Part shown: piece by piece, positions 1 to 9,051 of the stretch
Layout: the number at the start of each line of letters is the position of its first letter
Numbering within the stretch: position 1 is the stretch's first letter
Source: Marisediminicola antarctica
GTDB lineage: Bacteria; Actinomycetota; Actinomycetes; Actinomycetales; Microbacteriaceae
Reading direction: 5' to 3'
Assembly (NCBI RefSeq): GCF_009930795.1
Contig: NZ_CP017146.1
Location: 1,488,001-1,552,000 of the forward strand
Length of the DNA stretch: 64,000 bases
Position numbers and translations under genes: made by a program
Notes under the pieces: model-generated
Database searches by the model: none
What the model was told of the DNA's origin: nothing
What the model saw: the letters and a program-made list of their open reading frames with translations, nothing else

Positions 1-1326
1 GCCGAGATCGAGTGGCGCAAGGTCTCGAGGCTCACTCTCGACCAGTACGCCGCCGTCGTCGAGGGCCGCGCCACACCCGACTCCCTCGATGCCACCCGCA
101 TGGTCGCCCTTCACGGGGCCTACGAGCGGGTCAAGGACGAGCGCCGCCAGATCGACTTCGAGGACGTGTTGCTGGCCACGGCCGGAATGCTCGAGTCCGA
201 GCCGTGGGTCGCCCAACAGGTGCGCGAGCAGTACCGCTTCTTCGTTGTCGACGAGTACCAGGACGTCTCGCCGCTGCAGCAGGCGCTGCTCGAGCTCTGG
301 CTCGGCGACCGGCAGGATGTCTGCGTCGTCGGCGACGCGAGCCAGACGATCTACTCGTTCGCCGGGGCATCCTCCGACCTCCTGCTGTCGTTCCCGTCCC
401 GCTACCCGAACTCGACCGTCGTGCGGCTCGAGCAGAACTACCGCTCGACCCCCGCGATCGTGGAGACGGCCAACCAGCTCATGCGCGACCGGGCCGGATC
501 GCTGCGCCTGCGCGCCGCGGTCGGGTCGGAACCGGCGCCCGGCAAGGCCCAACCGAAGGTGATCGCGCCGTCGGTGACGACCTACCGCGACGACCGCGCG
601 GAGGCCCGCGGAGTCGCCGGCCAGATCGCCGACCTCGTCGCCGCAGGCTCCCGCCCGCAGGACATCGCCGTGCTGTACCGCATCAACGTGCAGGGGGCGG
701 TGCTCGAGGCTGCTCTCGGCGATGCGGGGATCGGCTACCAGCTCAAGGGAGGCAAGCGGTTCTTCGACCTCCCCGAGGTCAAGCAGACACTCATGATGCT
801 CAAGGGCGCGTCAGTCGCGAACACCGTCGAACCGCTCTTCAAGACGGTAAGCGACGTGCTGCGGTCGCTCGGCTGGACCCAGGAGGCGCCCGAGACGCGC
901 GGTGCCGTCCGCGACCGGTGGGAGTCGCTCAACGCGATCATGGGGCTCGCCGAATCGGCGGTGCCGGGCACTACGCTTCGGCAGTTCTCCGACGACCTCT
1001 ATGAGAGGTCGGCCGGACAGCACGAGCCGACGATGGATGCCGTCACCCTCGCGACCCTGCACTCGGCCAAGGGTCTGGAGTGGGAAACGGTTTTTGTCAT
1101 CGGGCTCAGTGAGGGGCTCGTTCCGATCAGCTATGCGAAGACCCCCGCGGCCGTCGACGAGGAACGCCGGCTGCTCTACGTCGGCGTCACGCGTGCGCGG
1201 GAGCGGCTGCACCTGTCCTTTGCCGAGGCTGCGCCGAAGCGGTCGACGCCGCGTCAGCCGTCCCGGTTCCTGGCAGAGCTGCGCAGCCGCACTCCGGATG
1301 CTGCCGCCACCGCGTCGAGGCGGTAG
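1..1326 (+). CDS. UvrD/PcrA-type superfamily 1 DNA helicase, C-terminal part (cut by window start)
   Basis: ATP-dependent 3'-5' DNA helicase of the UvrD/Rep/PcrA class, acting in repair. The frame is open from base 1, so the N-terminus with the Walker A motif lies outside the window; 441 codons are visible. Helicase motifs appear in order, numbered from the first codon in the window: II (DEYQD, about residue 84), III (VVGDASQTIYSF, about 110), IV (QNYRS, about 145), V (LHSAKGLEWETVF, about 353) and VI (YVGVTRARERL, about 393). Motif II is DEYQD, as in UvrD-like proteins. The protein ends soon after motif VI in a basic tail, with no HRDC domain of the kind seen in mycobacterial UvrD2. The last 140 bases lie antisense to the tail of the next gene on the minus strand. 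The family is certain; the orthologue group is not. Confidence 0.93.
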   Translation, partial: AEIEWRKVSRLTLDQYAAVVEGRATPDSLDATRMVALHGAYERVKDERRQIDFEDVLLATAGMLESEPWVAQQVREQYRFFVVDEYQDVSPLQQALLELWLGDRQDVCVVGDASQTIYSFAGASSDLLLSFPSRYPNSTVVRLEQNYRSTPAIVETANQLMRDRAGSLRLRAAVGSEPAPGKAQPKVIAPSVTTYRDDRAEARGVAGQIADLVAAGSRPQDIAVLYRINVQGAVLEAALGDAGIGYQLKGGKRFFDLPEVKQTLMMLKGASVANTVEPLFKTVSDVLRSLGWTQEAPETRGAVRDRWESLNAIMGLAESAVPGTTLRQFSDDLYERSAGQHEPTMDAVTLATLHSAKGLEWETVFVIGLSEGLVPISYAKTPAAVDEERRLLYVGVTRARERLHLSFAEAAPKRSTPRQPSRFLAELRSRTPDAAATASRR

Positions 1327-2062
1327 CTCCCGTCAGGGCATCCAGTCGCACGGACACCGCCGTTGCGGCGGGCCCGCCCGTCAGCCGAGCGAACACAATC
1401 CGGGCGGCGATCAACGCCACCTCCCCGGCGACGATGCCGGCATCCACCGGGCTCCGCCTGCCGAGCAGCTGAGACGCGATCGCCGGCCAGGACGGGTCGG
1501 CGTCGGTGTGCCAGCGTTCGAGGCAGTGGAGGCATGGGCCGTGGCCTGGTTCGATGGCCGGCCCGATCCGCGCCCCGGTGTCGCCGAACACGATCGGGAG
1601 GTGGGGCAGGTCGCGGCGCAGCCAGAGGCCGTGGAAGGCAGGGTCGAGCACGAAGTGGCCCACGACGACGGCGATGTCCCGCGCGCGTGCGGCGGCCGCG
1701 AGGTCACCGCCGACGAGCCGAGGCTCCACTCCGTTCGAGGCGAGGGCATCCGCCAGCCGCTCGACCGCCTTGCCGCACCCCGCAATCACGACGGTGCGGG
1801 GGTTGGGGACCGGGACGACGCTGCCGAGCAGCGCAGGCTTCACGAGCTGCAACAGCCGGTCTGCCTCGCCGGCATCGGCGCCGGCGGCGGTTGCCAGCAT
1901 GGCCAGACCCGGACGGCTGATTCCGGCCACGAGCGCCGAGATCATGCGCTCCTGAGCCTCGGACACGTCGACGAGGGTGACGGGCGGCGCGTCGACGCCC
2001 AGCTGAAGGCTGCTCGGGCTGCGCCAGACCAGTGGCAGACGAGGATCGATTCGAAGCACCAT
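1187..2062 (-). CDS. ThiF/cyclodehydratase-like cysteine-motif protein of unknown role
   Basis: A protein of about 291 aa with a Rossmann-like central part (TVVIAGCGKAVERLADAL) and two cysteine pairs, CLHCLERW and ECGCA, which look like a split zinc site. This layout resembles the actinobacterial proteins annotated as TOMM leader-binding or bacteriocin cyclodehydratase-like, related to ThiF/E1 folds. No catalytic E1 residues or TOMM precursor are evident, so the function is unknown. I prefer the ATG at 2062 (MVLRIDPRLPLVW); an in-frame TTG at 2089 would add nine residues. The gene follows the DUF2342 gene on the same strand after 135 bases. Its 3' end runs 140 bases into the convergent helicase gene, opposite helicase motif VI, so the alanine/threonine-rich tail after the second cysteine pair is constrained by the other strand. 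Confidence 0.65.
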   Translation of the reverse strand: MVLRIDPRLPLVWRSPSSLQLGVDAPPVTLVDVSEAQERMISALVAGISRPGLAMLATAAGADAGEADRLLQLVKPALLGSVVPVPNPRTVVIAGCGKAVERLADALASNGVEPRLVGGDLAAAARARDIAVVVGHFVLDPAFHGLWLRRDLPHLPIVFGDTGARIGPAIEPGHGPCLHCLERWHTDADPSWPAIASQLLGRRSPVDAGIVAGEVALIAARIVFARLTGGPAATAVSVRLDALTGATASTRWRQHPECGCAALPGTGTADAASTASAQPRQRTGAAAPAHA

Positions 2063-2197
2063 CGTCGAATGATGCCAGCCGAGCGCCAAGGTCGTTGCCG
2101 AGAGTGCACAGGCGCTGGAGCCAGCACAAGCGTTTCAGCCAGCGCACCCACTTCAGTCAGCACAGCCGCCGCGGCCAGCGCAGCCGCGGCGAGCGCG

Positions 2198-3577
2198 CTA
2201 TTCCCGCGGGCCCTCCGCCGGTCCGTCGCCCTGCTCGTGCGGGCGGTCGTCGCTCGTGTCGTTGAGAAGGTCCTCGATCGCCTGATCGACGTCGTCGTGG
2301 GCTGGTGTGGTCGAGGTCAGCCTCGCGATGAGGGCCGTTGGGTCGTCGATGTCACCCGAGCCCGGCAGCACGTCCGGATGGGACCACAGCTCGTCGCGGC
2401 GCTCGGCGCCGATGGCATCCGTCACCTTCTGCCACATGGCGGCGGCCTCGCGCATGCGGCGCGGTCGCAGCTCGAGGCCGACGAGGGTCGAGAACGCCGA
2501 CTCGGCTGGTCCGCCGGCAGCGCGACGGCGCCGCACGGTCTCGGCGATCGCGGCCGATTTCGGCAGTCGAGTCGTCGCCTGCGCGGTGACGACGTCAACC
2601 CAGCCCTCGACGAGGGCGAGCATCGTCTCGAGCCGGTCGAGGGCGCCTCGCTGGGCCTCCGACTTCGGCGGGATGAGCGCCCCGCTCGCCATGGCCTGAC
2701 GGAGTTCCTCGGGGTTCGACGGGTCGAAGTCCGAGGCGAGCTGCTCCATGAGACCCGTGTCGATGCGGATGCCGTGGGCGAAGCCGGTGATCGACGTCAT
2801 CAGCTGCAGGCGGAGCCACTTCGCATGCCGGAACAGTCGCGCATGGGCGAGTTCACGCACGGCGAGGTAGAGCCGGATCTCGTCGGGCTCGATGTCGAGG
2901 CCCTCGCCGAACGGCGCGACGTTCTGCGGGAGAATCGCGGCCTGGAGTTCGGTGCCGTTGGTCGAGTCGAGCAGGGGGATGCCGATGTCTCCGCCGGAGA
3001 CCACTTCGCCCGAGAGTTGCCCGACGACCTGGCCGAGCTGCATCGCGAACAGAGTTCCGCCGATGTTGCGCATGAGCTTGCTCGCGTTGTCGAGCATCTC
3101 CGTCATCTCCTCGGGCGCTTGCTGGCGCAGCACGTCGGTGAGGGCGTCGGAGATGCTCAGGGCGACGGGCTCGGCCAGCTGGGTCCATACGGGCATGGTC
3201 GCCGTGACCCACTCTGTCCTCGTCATCAGCCGAGGCGTGACGGTGAGTTCGGAGATATAGGTGGCCTCGCTGAGCCACAGCGCGGCGATGCCGTAGGCCT
3301 GCTCAATGGCGGCCCGGTCGGCGGGAGTCGTCGGCTGCGACTCGCTCGTCGCGATCGCGGTCGCCTGCTGGCGCGCGATCTCCCAGTTGACTCCCTCGCC
3401 GCTGTACTGCATCGCGGCCTGTAACTGGGACATCAGTTGAGCGACCATCGCCGGGTCGTCGGGCAGGCCCGCCGCGCTCGCGAGCTTGGCGGGGTCAATG
3501 TCGGAGTTTCCCGACAGCAACTCGCGCAGCATGTCCCGGAACTCGTCGTTCGGCTCTTGCTGAGGATCTTCAGGCAT
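2198..3577 (-). CDS. Zincin-like DUF2342 family protein (putative zinc-dependent metalloprotease)
   Basis: 459 aa, matching the actinobacterial DUF2342/zincin_2 family (hydrolases of the type annotated near F420 genes, role unproved). The signature is RELAHARLFRH near the middle: the family has a Glu-x-x-His variant of the HExxH metal site followed by a conserved His and KWLR. Other family-like stretches are an acidic N-terminus (MPEDPQQEPNDEFRDML), a Gly-rich 'GEVVSGGDIGIPLL' segment and an acidic C-terminus. I chose the ATG at 3577; the frame stays open further upstream, but that part reads as non-coding and would run into the divergent protease gene's start region. It is divergent from the PDZ protease with 136 bases between them, which must hold both promoters. 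No signal peptide or membrane segment is seen, so it is probably cytoplasmic. Proteolytic activity is inferred from the family only. Confidence 0.85.
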   Translation of the reverse strand: MPEDPQQEPNDEFRDMLRELLSGNSDIDPAKLASAAGLPDDPAMVAQLMSQLQAAMQYSGEGVNWEIARQQATAIATSESQPTTPADRAAIEQAYGIAALWLSEATYISELTVTPRLMTRTEWVTATMPVWTQLAEPVALSISDALTDVLRQQAPEEMTEMLDNASKLMRNIGGTLFAMQLGQVVGQLSGEVVSGGDIGIPLLDSTNGTELQAAILPQNVAPFGEGLDIEPDEIRLYLAVRELAHARLFRHAKWLRLQLMTSITGFAHGIRIDTGLMEQLASDFDPSNPEELRQAMASGALIPPKSEAQRGALDRLETMLALVEGWVDVVTAQATTRLPKSAAIAETVRRRRAAGGPAESAFSTLVGLELRPRRMREAAAMWQKVTDAIGAERRDELWSHPDVLPGSGDIDDPTALIARLTSTTPAHDDVDQAIEDLLNDTSDDRPHEQGDGPAEGPRE

Positions 3578-3713
3578 GCAAACTACGCTAGCCCGTGCAC
3601 AGCTGGGGGTGGCTTGATTTTGACCTAGGCTGTGCGTCTGGTCGTGCGCCCGTGGCGAACACACCGCCGAACTTCGAACGCACGGGACCGATCCGGCCCG
3701 GGAATGGACAGTA

Positions 3714-4823
3714 GTGGCGCTCTTCTCGAACGACCGTGCCGAGCCGTCGCCAGGCTCACGACGGAGGCTCCGAACCGGCTGGACGCTCCTCACTGCGGGC
3801 ATCGTCGGCGCGCTGGCGCTCTCGTTCATCCCGTCGCCCTATGTGATCGAGCGCCCCGGACCCGTCTTCGACACCCTCGGCGAGGTGACCGTCGAGGGGG
3901 AGGCGGTTCCGCTGATCTCTATTCCCGGCGAGGAGACCTTCCCGACCGAGGGATCCCTCAGCATGCTCACGGTCAACGTGGTCGGCAACCGCGAGAGCAG
4001 GCCCAACTGGTTCGAGGTCATTTCGTCCTGGGGAAACCCGAGCCGCGCGGTCCTTCCCCTCGACGAGGCCTTCCCCCCGGGGCGGAGCGTCGAGCAGTCG
4101 AACGAGCAGAGTGCCGTCGACATGCAGAACTCCCAGAAGGACGCGATCGCCGCGTCGCTGACCAAACTCGGCTACCCGCTCGAGGCCACCCTGACGGTGG
4201 CCGGATTCTCGCCCGACTCGCCCTCGGACGGCATCCTGATGGAGGGCGACGAGATCCTGCGCGTGAACGGCGAGGACCCGCTCGACGTCACGCAGCTCCG
4301 CTCGATCATCGCCGAGAACGGCACCCAGTCGCCCGTGACGATCGACATCACCCGGGCCAGCAGCCCGGAAACGGTCGAGGTGACCCCTCAGGAGAATCCC
4401 GGTGGCGATGGCAACCCGATCGTGGGAATCACGGTCGGCGCCGACTACGACTTCCCGTTTGAGGTCAAGATCCAGCTGGAGAAGGTCGGGGGGCCGAGCG
4501 CCGGCATGATGTTCGCCCTCGGGATCATCGACAAGCTCACCCCGGGCGCCCTCAACGGAGGGCAGGACATCGCGGGCACCGGCACGATCACGGTCGACGG
4601 CTCGGTCGGTCCGATCGGCGGCATCCGGCAGAAGCTCTACGGCGCGAAGGACGACGGCGCCGAGTTCTTCCTCGCCCCCGCCGCGAACTGCGGCGAGGTC
4701 GCCGGCAACATCCCCGACGGCCTCACGGTGTTCGCCGTCGGTACGCTCGACGAGGCTCTCGCGGCGCTCGAGGTCGTTGCGGGTGGCGGGGACACCAGTA
4801 CGCTGCCCGGTTGCGACGCGTAA
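3714..4823 (+). CDS. YlbL-type membrane-anchored PDZ/Lon-like serine protease
   Basis: 369 aa with one N-terminal membrane segment (about residues 22-45, LLTAGIVGALALSF), a PDZ domain (about 135-205) and a C-terminal Lon S16-like protease domain. The Ser-Lys dyad is visible as Ser262 in GPSAGMMFAL and Lys307 in IRQKLYGAK. The PDZ and protease domains should lie outside the membrane. The start is the GTG at 3714 (VALFSNDRAEP). It is followed after 89 bases by the UPF0182 gene in the same orientation, a pairing I regard as usual in actinobacteria. The substrate is not known for most family members; B. subtilis YlbL is tied to the DNA damage response. The length is normal and nothing is missing. 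Confidence 0.92.
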   Translation: MALFSNDRAEPSPGSRRRLRTGWTLLTAGIVGALALSFIPSPYVIERPGPVFDTLGEVTVEGEAVPLISIPGEETFPTEGSLSMLTVNVVGNRESRPNWFEVISSWGNPSRAVLPLDEAFPPGRSVEQSNEQSAVDMQNSQKDAIAASLTKLGYPLEATLTVAGFSPDSPSDGILMEGDEILRVNGEDPLDVTQLRSIIAENGTQSPVTIDITRASSPETVEVTPQENPGGDGNPIVGITVGADYDFPFEVKIQLEKVGGPSAGMMFALGIIDKLTPGALNGGQDIAGTGTITVDGSVGPIGGIRQKLYGAKDDGAEFFLAPAANCGEVAGNIPDGLTVFAVGTLDEALAALEVVAGGGDTSTLPGCDA

Positions 4824-4912
4824 TCCATCACTCTGCGGTGCGGGTCGGCAATCTTGCAGCGCAGGCCGGTTAAGATGGTCAGACACAGCCATCTACATCC
4901 AGGAGCAGTCTC

Positions 4913-7849
4913 TTGACTTCCAAGGAAGCACGTCCCGCCTCGCGCACACGGGCACCACTCGCAATCGCAGCCGGAGTAATCGCCGCACTCGTTATTGCCT
5001 TCTTCATTTTTGCGAGCCTCTATACCGACTGGCTGTGGTTCGACCAGCTCGGATTCGCGAACGTATTGACGACGGGGTGGATCGCTGCGTCGGTGATGTT
5101 CCTCATCGGCTTCTTCGCTATGGCCGTGCCTGTCTACCTGAGCATCGCACTCGCGTTCAGGGCGCGTCCGGTCTACGCCAAGCTGAACTCGCAGCTGGAC
5201 CGATACCAGCAGGTCATCGAGCCGCTGCGTCGCCTCGCAATGATCGGCATCCCCGCGGTCCTCGGCCTGTTCGCCGGCGTCGCGACCTCCTCGCGCTGGC
5301 CCGTGGCCCTGCAATGGCTCAATCGCACGCCCAGTGGTGAGACCGACCCACAGTTCGGGCTCGACATCTCGTTCTACCTCTTCGAGCTGCCGTTCTATCA
5401 GTCCGCGGTCGCCTTCGCGTCGGCCGTCGTGCTCATCTCCGGCATCGCGACCCTCGCGACCTGCTACCTCTACGGGGCCATCCGCATCAACGGACGCGAG
5501 GTGCGCATCTCCAAGCCCGCCCGCATCCAGCTCGCGATCCTCGCCGCCGTGTACCTCGCCGTGCAGGCGGTCAGCATCTGGCTCGACCAGTACGCGACCC
5601 TGGTGCAGAGCAGCAGCGACCTGCTCGTTGGCGCCTCCTACGCCGACGTCAACGCCGTGATCCCGGGCCGCGCGATCCTCGCCGGAATCGCCGCGATCGT
5701 AGCGGTGCTCTTCATCGTCACCGCCGTCATCGGACGCTGGCGCCTGCCCATCGTCGGCACCGCGCTGCTTATCGTCAGCAGCCTGCTGATCGGATCGGTC
5801 TACCCGTGGATCGTGCAGCGCTTCCAGGTCGCGCCGAGCGTGCGAAGTGTTGAGGCTCCGTACATCGAGCGCAACATCGAGGCCACCCGCGCGGCGTACG
5901 ACGTTGCCGACGTCGAGGAGCAGCGGTTCGACCCGTCGACCGACACCGAGGCGGGCGCCCTCCGTAACGATGCCGAGACGACCGCGAACATCCGCATTAT
6001 CGACCCGGCGCTCGTCACGCGTACCTTTGCGCAGCTCGAGCAGTTCCGCCAGTACTACCAGTTCGCCCCTCAACTCGACGTCGACCGCTACGAGATCGAC
6101 GGCAAGGTGCAGGACACCGTCATCGCCGTGCGGGAGCTCAACCTCGACGGTCTGGGCGGCGCGAACAACTTCTACAACCGCACCTTCGTCTACACGCACG
6201 GCTATGGCGTGGTGGCGGCGTTCGGAAACCAGCGGTCGGCCGAGGGCCTCCCTGTGTTCCTGCAGTCCGGAATCCCGAGCGACGGGGCACTGGGCAGCGA
6301 CTTCGAGCCGCGCATCTACTTCGGCGAGCAGTCGCCTCCGTTCTCGATCGTCGGCGCACCGGAAGGCAGCCGCCCAGTGGAGCTCGACTTCCCGTCAGGT
6401 TCCGAGGAGGGTGCCGAGAACGCCACGACCACCTACGCCGCCGACGGCGGACCGACACTCGACAACGTGTTCAAGAAGGTGCTCTACGCGATCAAGTTCC
6501 AGTCGGAGCAGATCTTCCTCTCCGACGCGGTCAACGACGAGTCGCAGATCCTCTACGACCGCGACCCGAAGCAGCGCGTGCAGAAGGTCGCCCCGTACCT
6601 CACTCTCGACAGTGACGCCTACCCGGCGGTCGTCGACGACAAGGTGGTCTGGATCGTCGACGGCTATACGACGAGCGACAACTACCCGTACTCGGACGTC
6701 AAGCAGCTCAGTAACGCGATCGTCGACACCTACACGCCGACTCCCGCCTACGCGATCGACAACATCAACTACATCCGCAACTCGGTCAAGGCGACAGTCG
6801 ATGCGTACACCGGCGAGGTCACCCTCTACGCCTGGGACGAGGAGGATCCGATCCTGCAGACCTGGCAGAAGATCTTCCCGACCTCGGTCGTGCCGATCAG
6901 CGAGATGTCGGGCGATTTGCTGAGCCACGTGCGCTACCCGGCCGACCTTTTCAAGGTGCAGCGTCAGATCCTGAGCACGTACCACGTGACCGACAGCGAC
7001 TCGTTCTTCTCGAGCGATGACGCGTGGATCACGCCGAATGACCCGACGGAGAGTGCTGCGACGGCGGAGTTCCAGCCGCCGTATTACCTCACGATGCAGG
7101 TGCCTGGTTCCGAGGAGTCGAACTTCTCGCTTTACACGACCTTCATCCCTCAGTCGTCAGGTGAGGGCACGAGAAATATCCTCACGGGCTACATGGCCGT
7201 GAATGCGGATGCCGGAGGCACGGCAGGCGAGGTGGCGGACAGCTATGGCAAGTTCACGCTGCTGACCCTGCCGAAGCAGGACACCGTTCCCGGGCCCGGT
7301 CAGGTGCAGGCTGCGTTCAATACCGACACCGAGGTGGCCAACCAACTCGCGCTTCTCGCGCGGGGTGACACCGAGGTTGTGCGCGGTAACCTCCTGACCC
7401 TGCCGGTGGGCGGCGGACTGCTCTACGTGCAGCCGGTCTACGTGCAATCGACCGCGGAGACGAGCTACCCCATCCTGCGCAAGGTACTCGTATCGTTCGG
7501 AGACCAGATCGGCTTCGAGGACACCCTCGATGCCGCCCTGAACTCGGTCTTCGGTGGTGACTCCGGAGCGACGGCGGGTGACGAGGATGTGGTGGTGACA
7601 CCGATCGATCCGGCCGAGCCGCTCGATCCGGACGCCCCTGCGGAGCCGGAGACGCCCACCGAGCCGACGACGCCGACGACGCCAACGACGCCGAGCGACA
7701 GCCCTGCTTTGACGGCAGCGCTCGAGGACGCCCGTCAGGCGCTCCTGGACCGCACAGCCGCCTACGCCGCCAACGACATGGTGGGTGCTGCGGAGGCTGA
7801 CGAGGCCCTGCAGGCAGCCATCGAGCGGGCGATCGCCGCGACGCCGTAG
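4913..7849 (+). CDS. UPF0182 (COG1615) family membrane protein
   Basis: 978 aa, the expected size for UPF0182. The first 310 residues contain seven hydrophobic segments, the first being LAIAAGVIAALVIAFFIF and the seventh LPIVGTALLIVSSLLIG. They are followed by a large soluble domain with typical motifs (VAPYLTLDSDAYPAVVDDKV, VRYPADLFKVQR). The C-terminus has a Pro/Thr-rich linker (PTTPTTPTTP) and a short Ala-rich helix that may form a coiled coil. The start is TTG at 4913, supported by AGGAG about eight bases upstream. The function is unknown for the whole family. The gene ends before a strong terminator at 7863-7902. Confidence 0.93.
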   Translation: MTSKEARPASRTRAPLAIAAGVIAALVIAFFIFASLYTDWLWFDQLGFANVLTTGWIAASVMFLIGFFAMAVPVYLSIALAFRARPVYAKLNSQLDRYQQVIEPLRRLAMIGIPAVLGLFAGVATSSRWPVALQWLNRTPSGETDPQFGLDISFYLFELPFYQSAVAFASAVVLISGIATLATCYLYGAIRINGREVRISKPARIQLAILAAVYLAVQAVSIWLDQYATLVQSSSDLLVGASYADVNAVIPGRAILAGIAAIVAVLFIVTAVIGRWRLPIVGTALLIVSSLLIGSVYPWIVQRFQVAPSVRSVEAPYIERNIEATRAAYDVADVEEQRFDPSTDTEAGALRNDAETTANIRIIDPALVTRTFAQLEQFRQYYQFAPQLDVDRYEIDGKVQDTVIAVRELNLDGLGGANNFYNRTFVYTHGYGVVAAFGNQRSAEGLPVFLQSGIPSDGALGSDFEPRIYFGEQSPPFSIVGAPEGSRPVELDFPSGSEEGAENATTTYAADGGPTLDNVFKKVLYAIKFQSEQIFLSDAVNDESQILYDRDPKQRVQKVAPYLTLDSDAYPAVVDDKVVWIVDGYTTSDNYPYSDVKQLSNAIVDTYTPTPAYAIDNINYIRNSVKATVDAYTGEVTLYAWDEEDPILQTWQKIFPTSVVPISEMSGDLLSHVRYPADLFKVQRQILSTYHVTDSDSFFSSDDAWITPNDPTESAATAEFQPPYYLTMQVPGSEESNFSLYTTFIPQSSGEGTRNILTGYMAVNADAGGTAGEVADSYGKFTLLTLPKQDTVPGPGQVQAAFNTDTEVANQLALLARGDTEVVRGNLLTLPVGGGLLYVQPVYVQSTAETSYPILRKVLVSFGDQIGFEDTLDAALNSVFGGDSGATAGDEDVVVTPIDPAEPLDPDAPAEPETPTEPTTPTTPTTPSDSPALTAALEDARQALLDRTAAYAANDMVGAAEADEALQAAIERAIAATP

Positions 7850-7862
7850 CCCACGAGGAACG

Positions 7863-7907
7863 AGGGCGGAACCCGGGTGCCGATGGCGCTGGGTTCCGCC
7901 CTTTGTC
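7863..7907 (+). terminator. Rho-independent terminator after the UPF0182 gene
   Basis: A perfect 12-base inverted repeat (AGGGCGGAACCC at 7863-7874, GGGTTCCGCCCT at 7891-7902) with a 16-base loop, followed by TTTGT. It lies 14 bases after the UPF0182 stop codon. Confidence 0.8.
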
Positions 7908-8000
7908 GTTGTGCGGGAAGCCCGAAATTGGAGTCAGATCGTGTCGGCGGCCGCAAGGTGGAATTGGAGATCAAATACTCTGGTATCGTTGTAACCACGC

Positions 8001-8074
8001 CGCGGGGTGGAGCAGTTCGGTAGCTCGCTGGGCTCATAACCCAGAGGTCGCAGGTTCAAATCCTGTCCCCGCAA
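8001..8074 (+). tRNA. Initiator tRNA-fMet (CAU)
   Basis: A complete cloverleaf. The acceptor stem pairs 8001-8007 (CGCGGGG) with 8067-8073 (CCCCGCA), leaving the 1:72 mismatch (C:A) typical of bacterial initiator tRNAs. The anticodon CAT is at 8035-8037, within a stem whose three G:C pairs (GGG/CCC) are the other initiator hallmark. The T arm reads CAGGTTCAAATCCTG. The discriminator base is A at 8074, and CCA is not encoded (CAA follows). Confidence 0.97.
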
Positions 8075-8125
8075 CAAAGGGTCTATCCGGAAATACTCGA
8101 AAGAGACTCCGGATATTGACCGAAG

Positions 8126-8165
8126 AAGGACCGCAACGGTTGAGAAACCGTACCGGTCCTTTTTC
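8126..8165 (+). terminator. Terminator downstream of tRNA-fMet
   Basis: The outer stem pairs AAGGACCG (8126-8133) with CGGTCCTT (8154-8161). An inner stem pairs ACGGTT (8136-8141) with AACCGT (8146-8151), and a T-run follows. A near-copy in the same orientation lies at 28713-28748. Confidence 0.8.
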
Positions 8166-8221
8166 TTTGCATGGCGGTGTCTGTCCCTGCAGGTCGGTGC
8201 CGTCCCGCGGAAGTGACATGA

Positions 8222-8650
8222 ATGCCCGCCGAACCGAACAACCCGCGGGAACTCGCCCGTACCCTTACCGAGTAGTTCTCGCAGACGCTCGACGCCGAGT
8301 TCGGACTGCTCTATAACGCCCCGTGTCGCACGAATCCTTAGCGGCGACGCGGGGGAGCCTGCGCGGCTCCGCCACGCGGGGAAGCTCCTCGTCGTCGAGC
8401 GGCACGGAACGATCCGGTACCCGAGCTATTAATTCCTGGAGGGCCGCCCTCGACCGGTGATGGCGAGGCTCAATGCGTTGCGACTGCGGCTCGACATCTC
8501 GGAGACTGACGTCGCCATCTGGATGTGCTCGCGAACAACGTACTTCACGAGTGAAGATCGGCCTGTGGATCACCTCGACGACCTGAATCTCGTGACACGC
8601 CATACCCTTTCTGAAGCTCGCGGGCACGGCTGCGTGCGGCACGTTCGCGC
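8222..8650 (+). pseudogene. Decayed Xre/MbcA/ParS-type antitoxin-like gene
   Basis: No intact gene is present, but broken coding sense is visible. From 8325 one frame reads VARILSGDAGEPARLRHAGK, then a VERHGTIRYPSY stretch. It meets a TAA at 8430-8432 where the family would have Gln-Phe, and continues FLEGRPRPVMARLNALRLRL, DVAIWMC and EDRPVDHLDD. This follows the C-terminal pattern of Xre/MbcA/ParS toxin-binding proteins (KLLxVxxxGxxxFPxFQF..GRPxPV...W....RPVDLLxx), as I remember that family. A possible N-terminal part in another frame (MPAEPNNPRELARTLTE, ATG at 8222) has its own stop, so at least one frameshift and two stops are needed. No RES-type toxin partner was seen downstream. The family call is by eye. 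Confidence 0.45.
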
Positions 8651-8827
8651 AGGCAGAGTGCTACAAGGTGATGCGTGCGGTGTCACCGCCTTGATTCTGC
8701 CGGCGGGCCCCGCTGAGCAGTCCGTCATTCGTCGTGCCCTTACCTGCCCGCGACGCTCGACGTGGCCGGTGGGGTAGAAGGACCCGACGTGGTGCGACAC
8801 CCAGCAGTTCGGCGCAGAATGCCGCTG

Positions 8828-8881
8828 CTTCGCCTTCGCCTTCGCCTTCGCCTTCGCCTTCGCCTTCGCCTTCGCGTTCGC
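8828..8881. repeat. Hexanucleotide tandem repeat (CTTCGC)8 plus one degenerate copy
   Basis: Eight perfect copies of CTTCGC occupy 8828-8875, with a ninth GTTCGC copy at 8876-8881. Open frames through it give only dipeptide repeats (Ala-Lys, Glu-Gly or Ser-Pro) and no recognisable protein, so I do not call a gene. The rest of 8651-9051 holds nothing I can identify beyond the start region of the next gene. Confidence 0.9.
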
Positions 8882-9051
8882 CTGCGCCGAGTCGAGAAAA
8901 ATCGAGGATCGGACGTGAGCGCCCGCCGTGCCACTGGGCAGAGGGATGAGCGAATTGTGTCGGCGCTGAGCACCGGATGGGGTGGGTGGGGAACGGGCGC
9001 TGCAATGATGCGGCATCCGCTGCCTCGGGGCAGACTAGGGGAGCACGCCCA

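Noticed and set aside
902-3424. Very long plus-strand open frame (over 800 codons) opposite the DUF2342 and ThiF-like genes
   Set aside because: Its translation is Arg/Gly-rich with no family features and lies antisense to a well-supported gene; it is a product of high GC content.
4637-6199. 520-codon minus-strand open frame opposite the UPF0182 gene
   Set aside because: It is antisense to a conserved protein and gives low-complexity charged sequence, so it is not a gene.
8828-8881. Possible CRISPR-like array
   Set aside because: Units are six bases long with no spacers; it is a simple tandem repeat.
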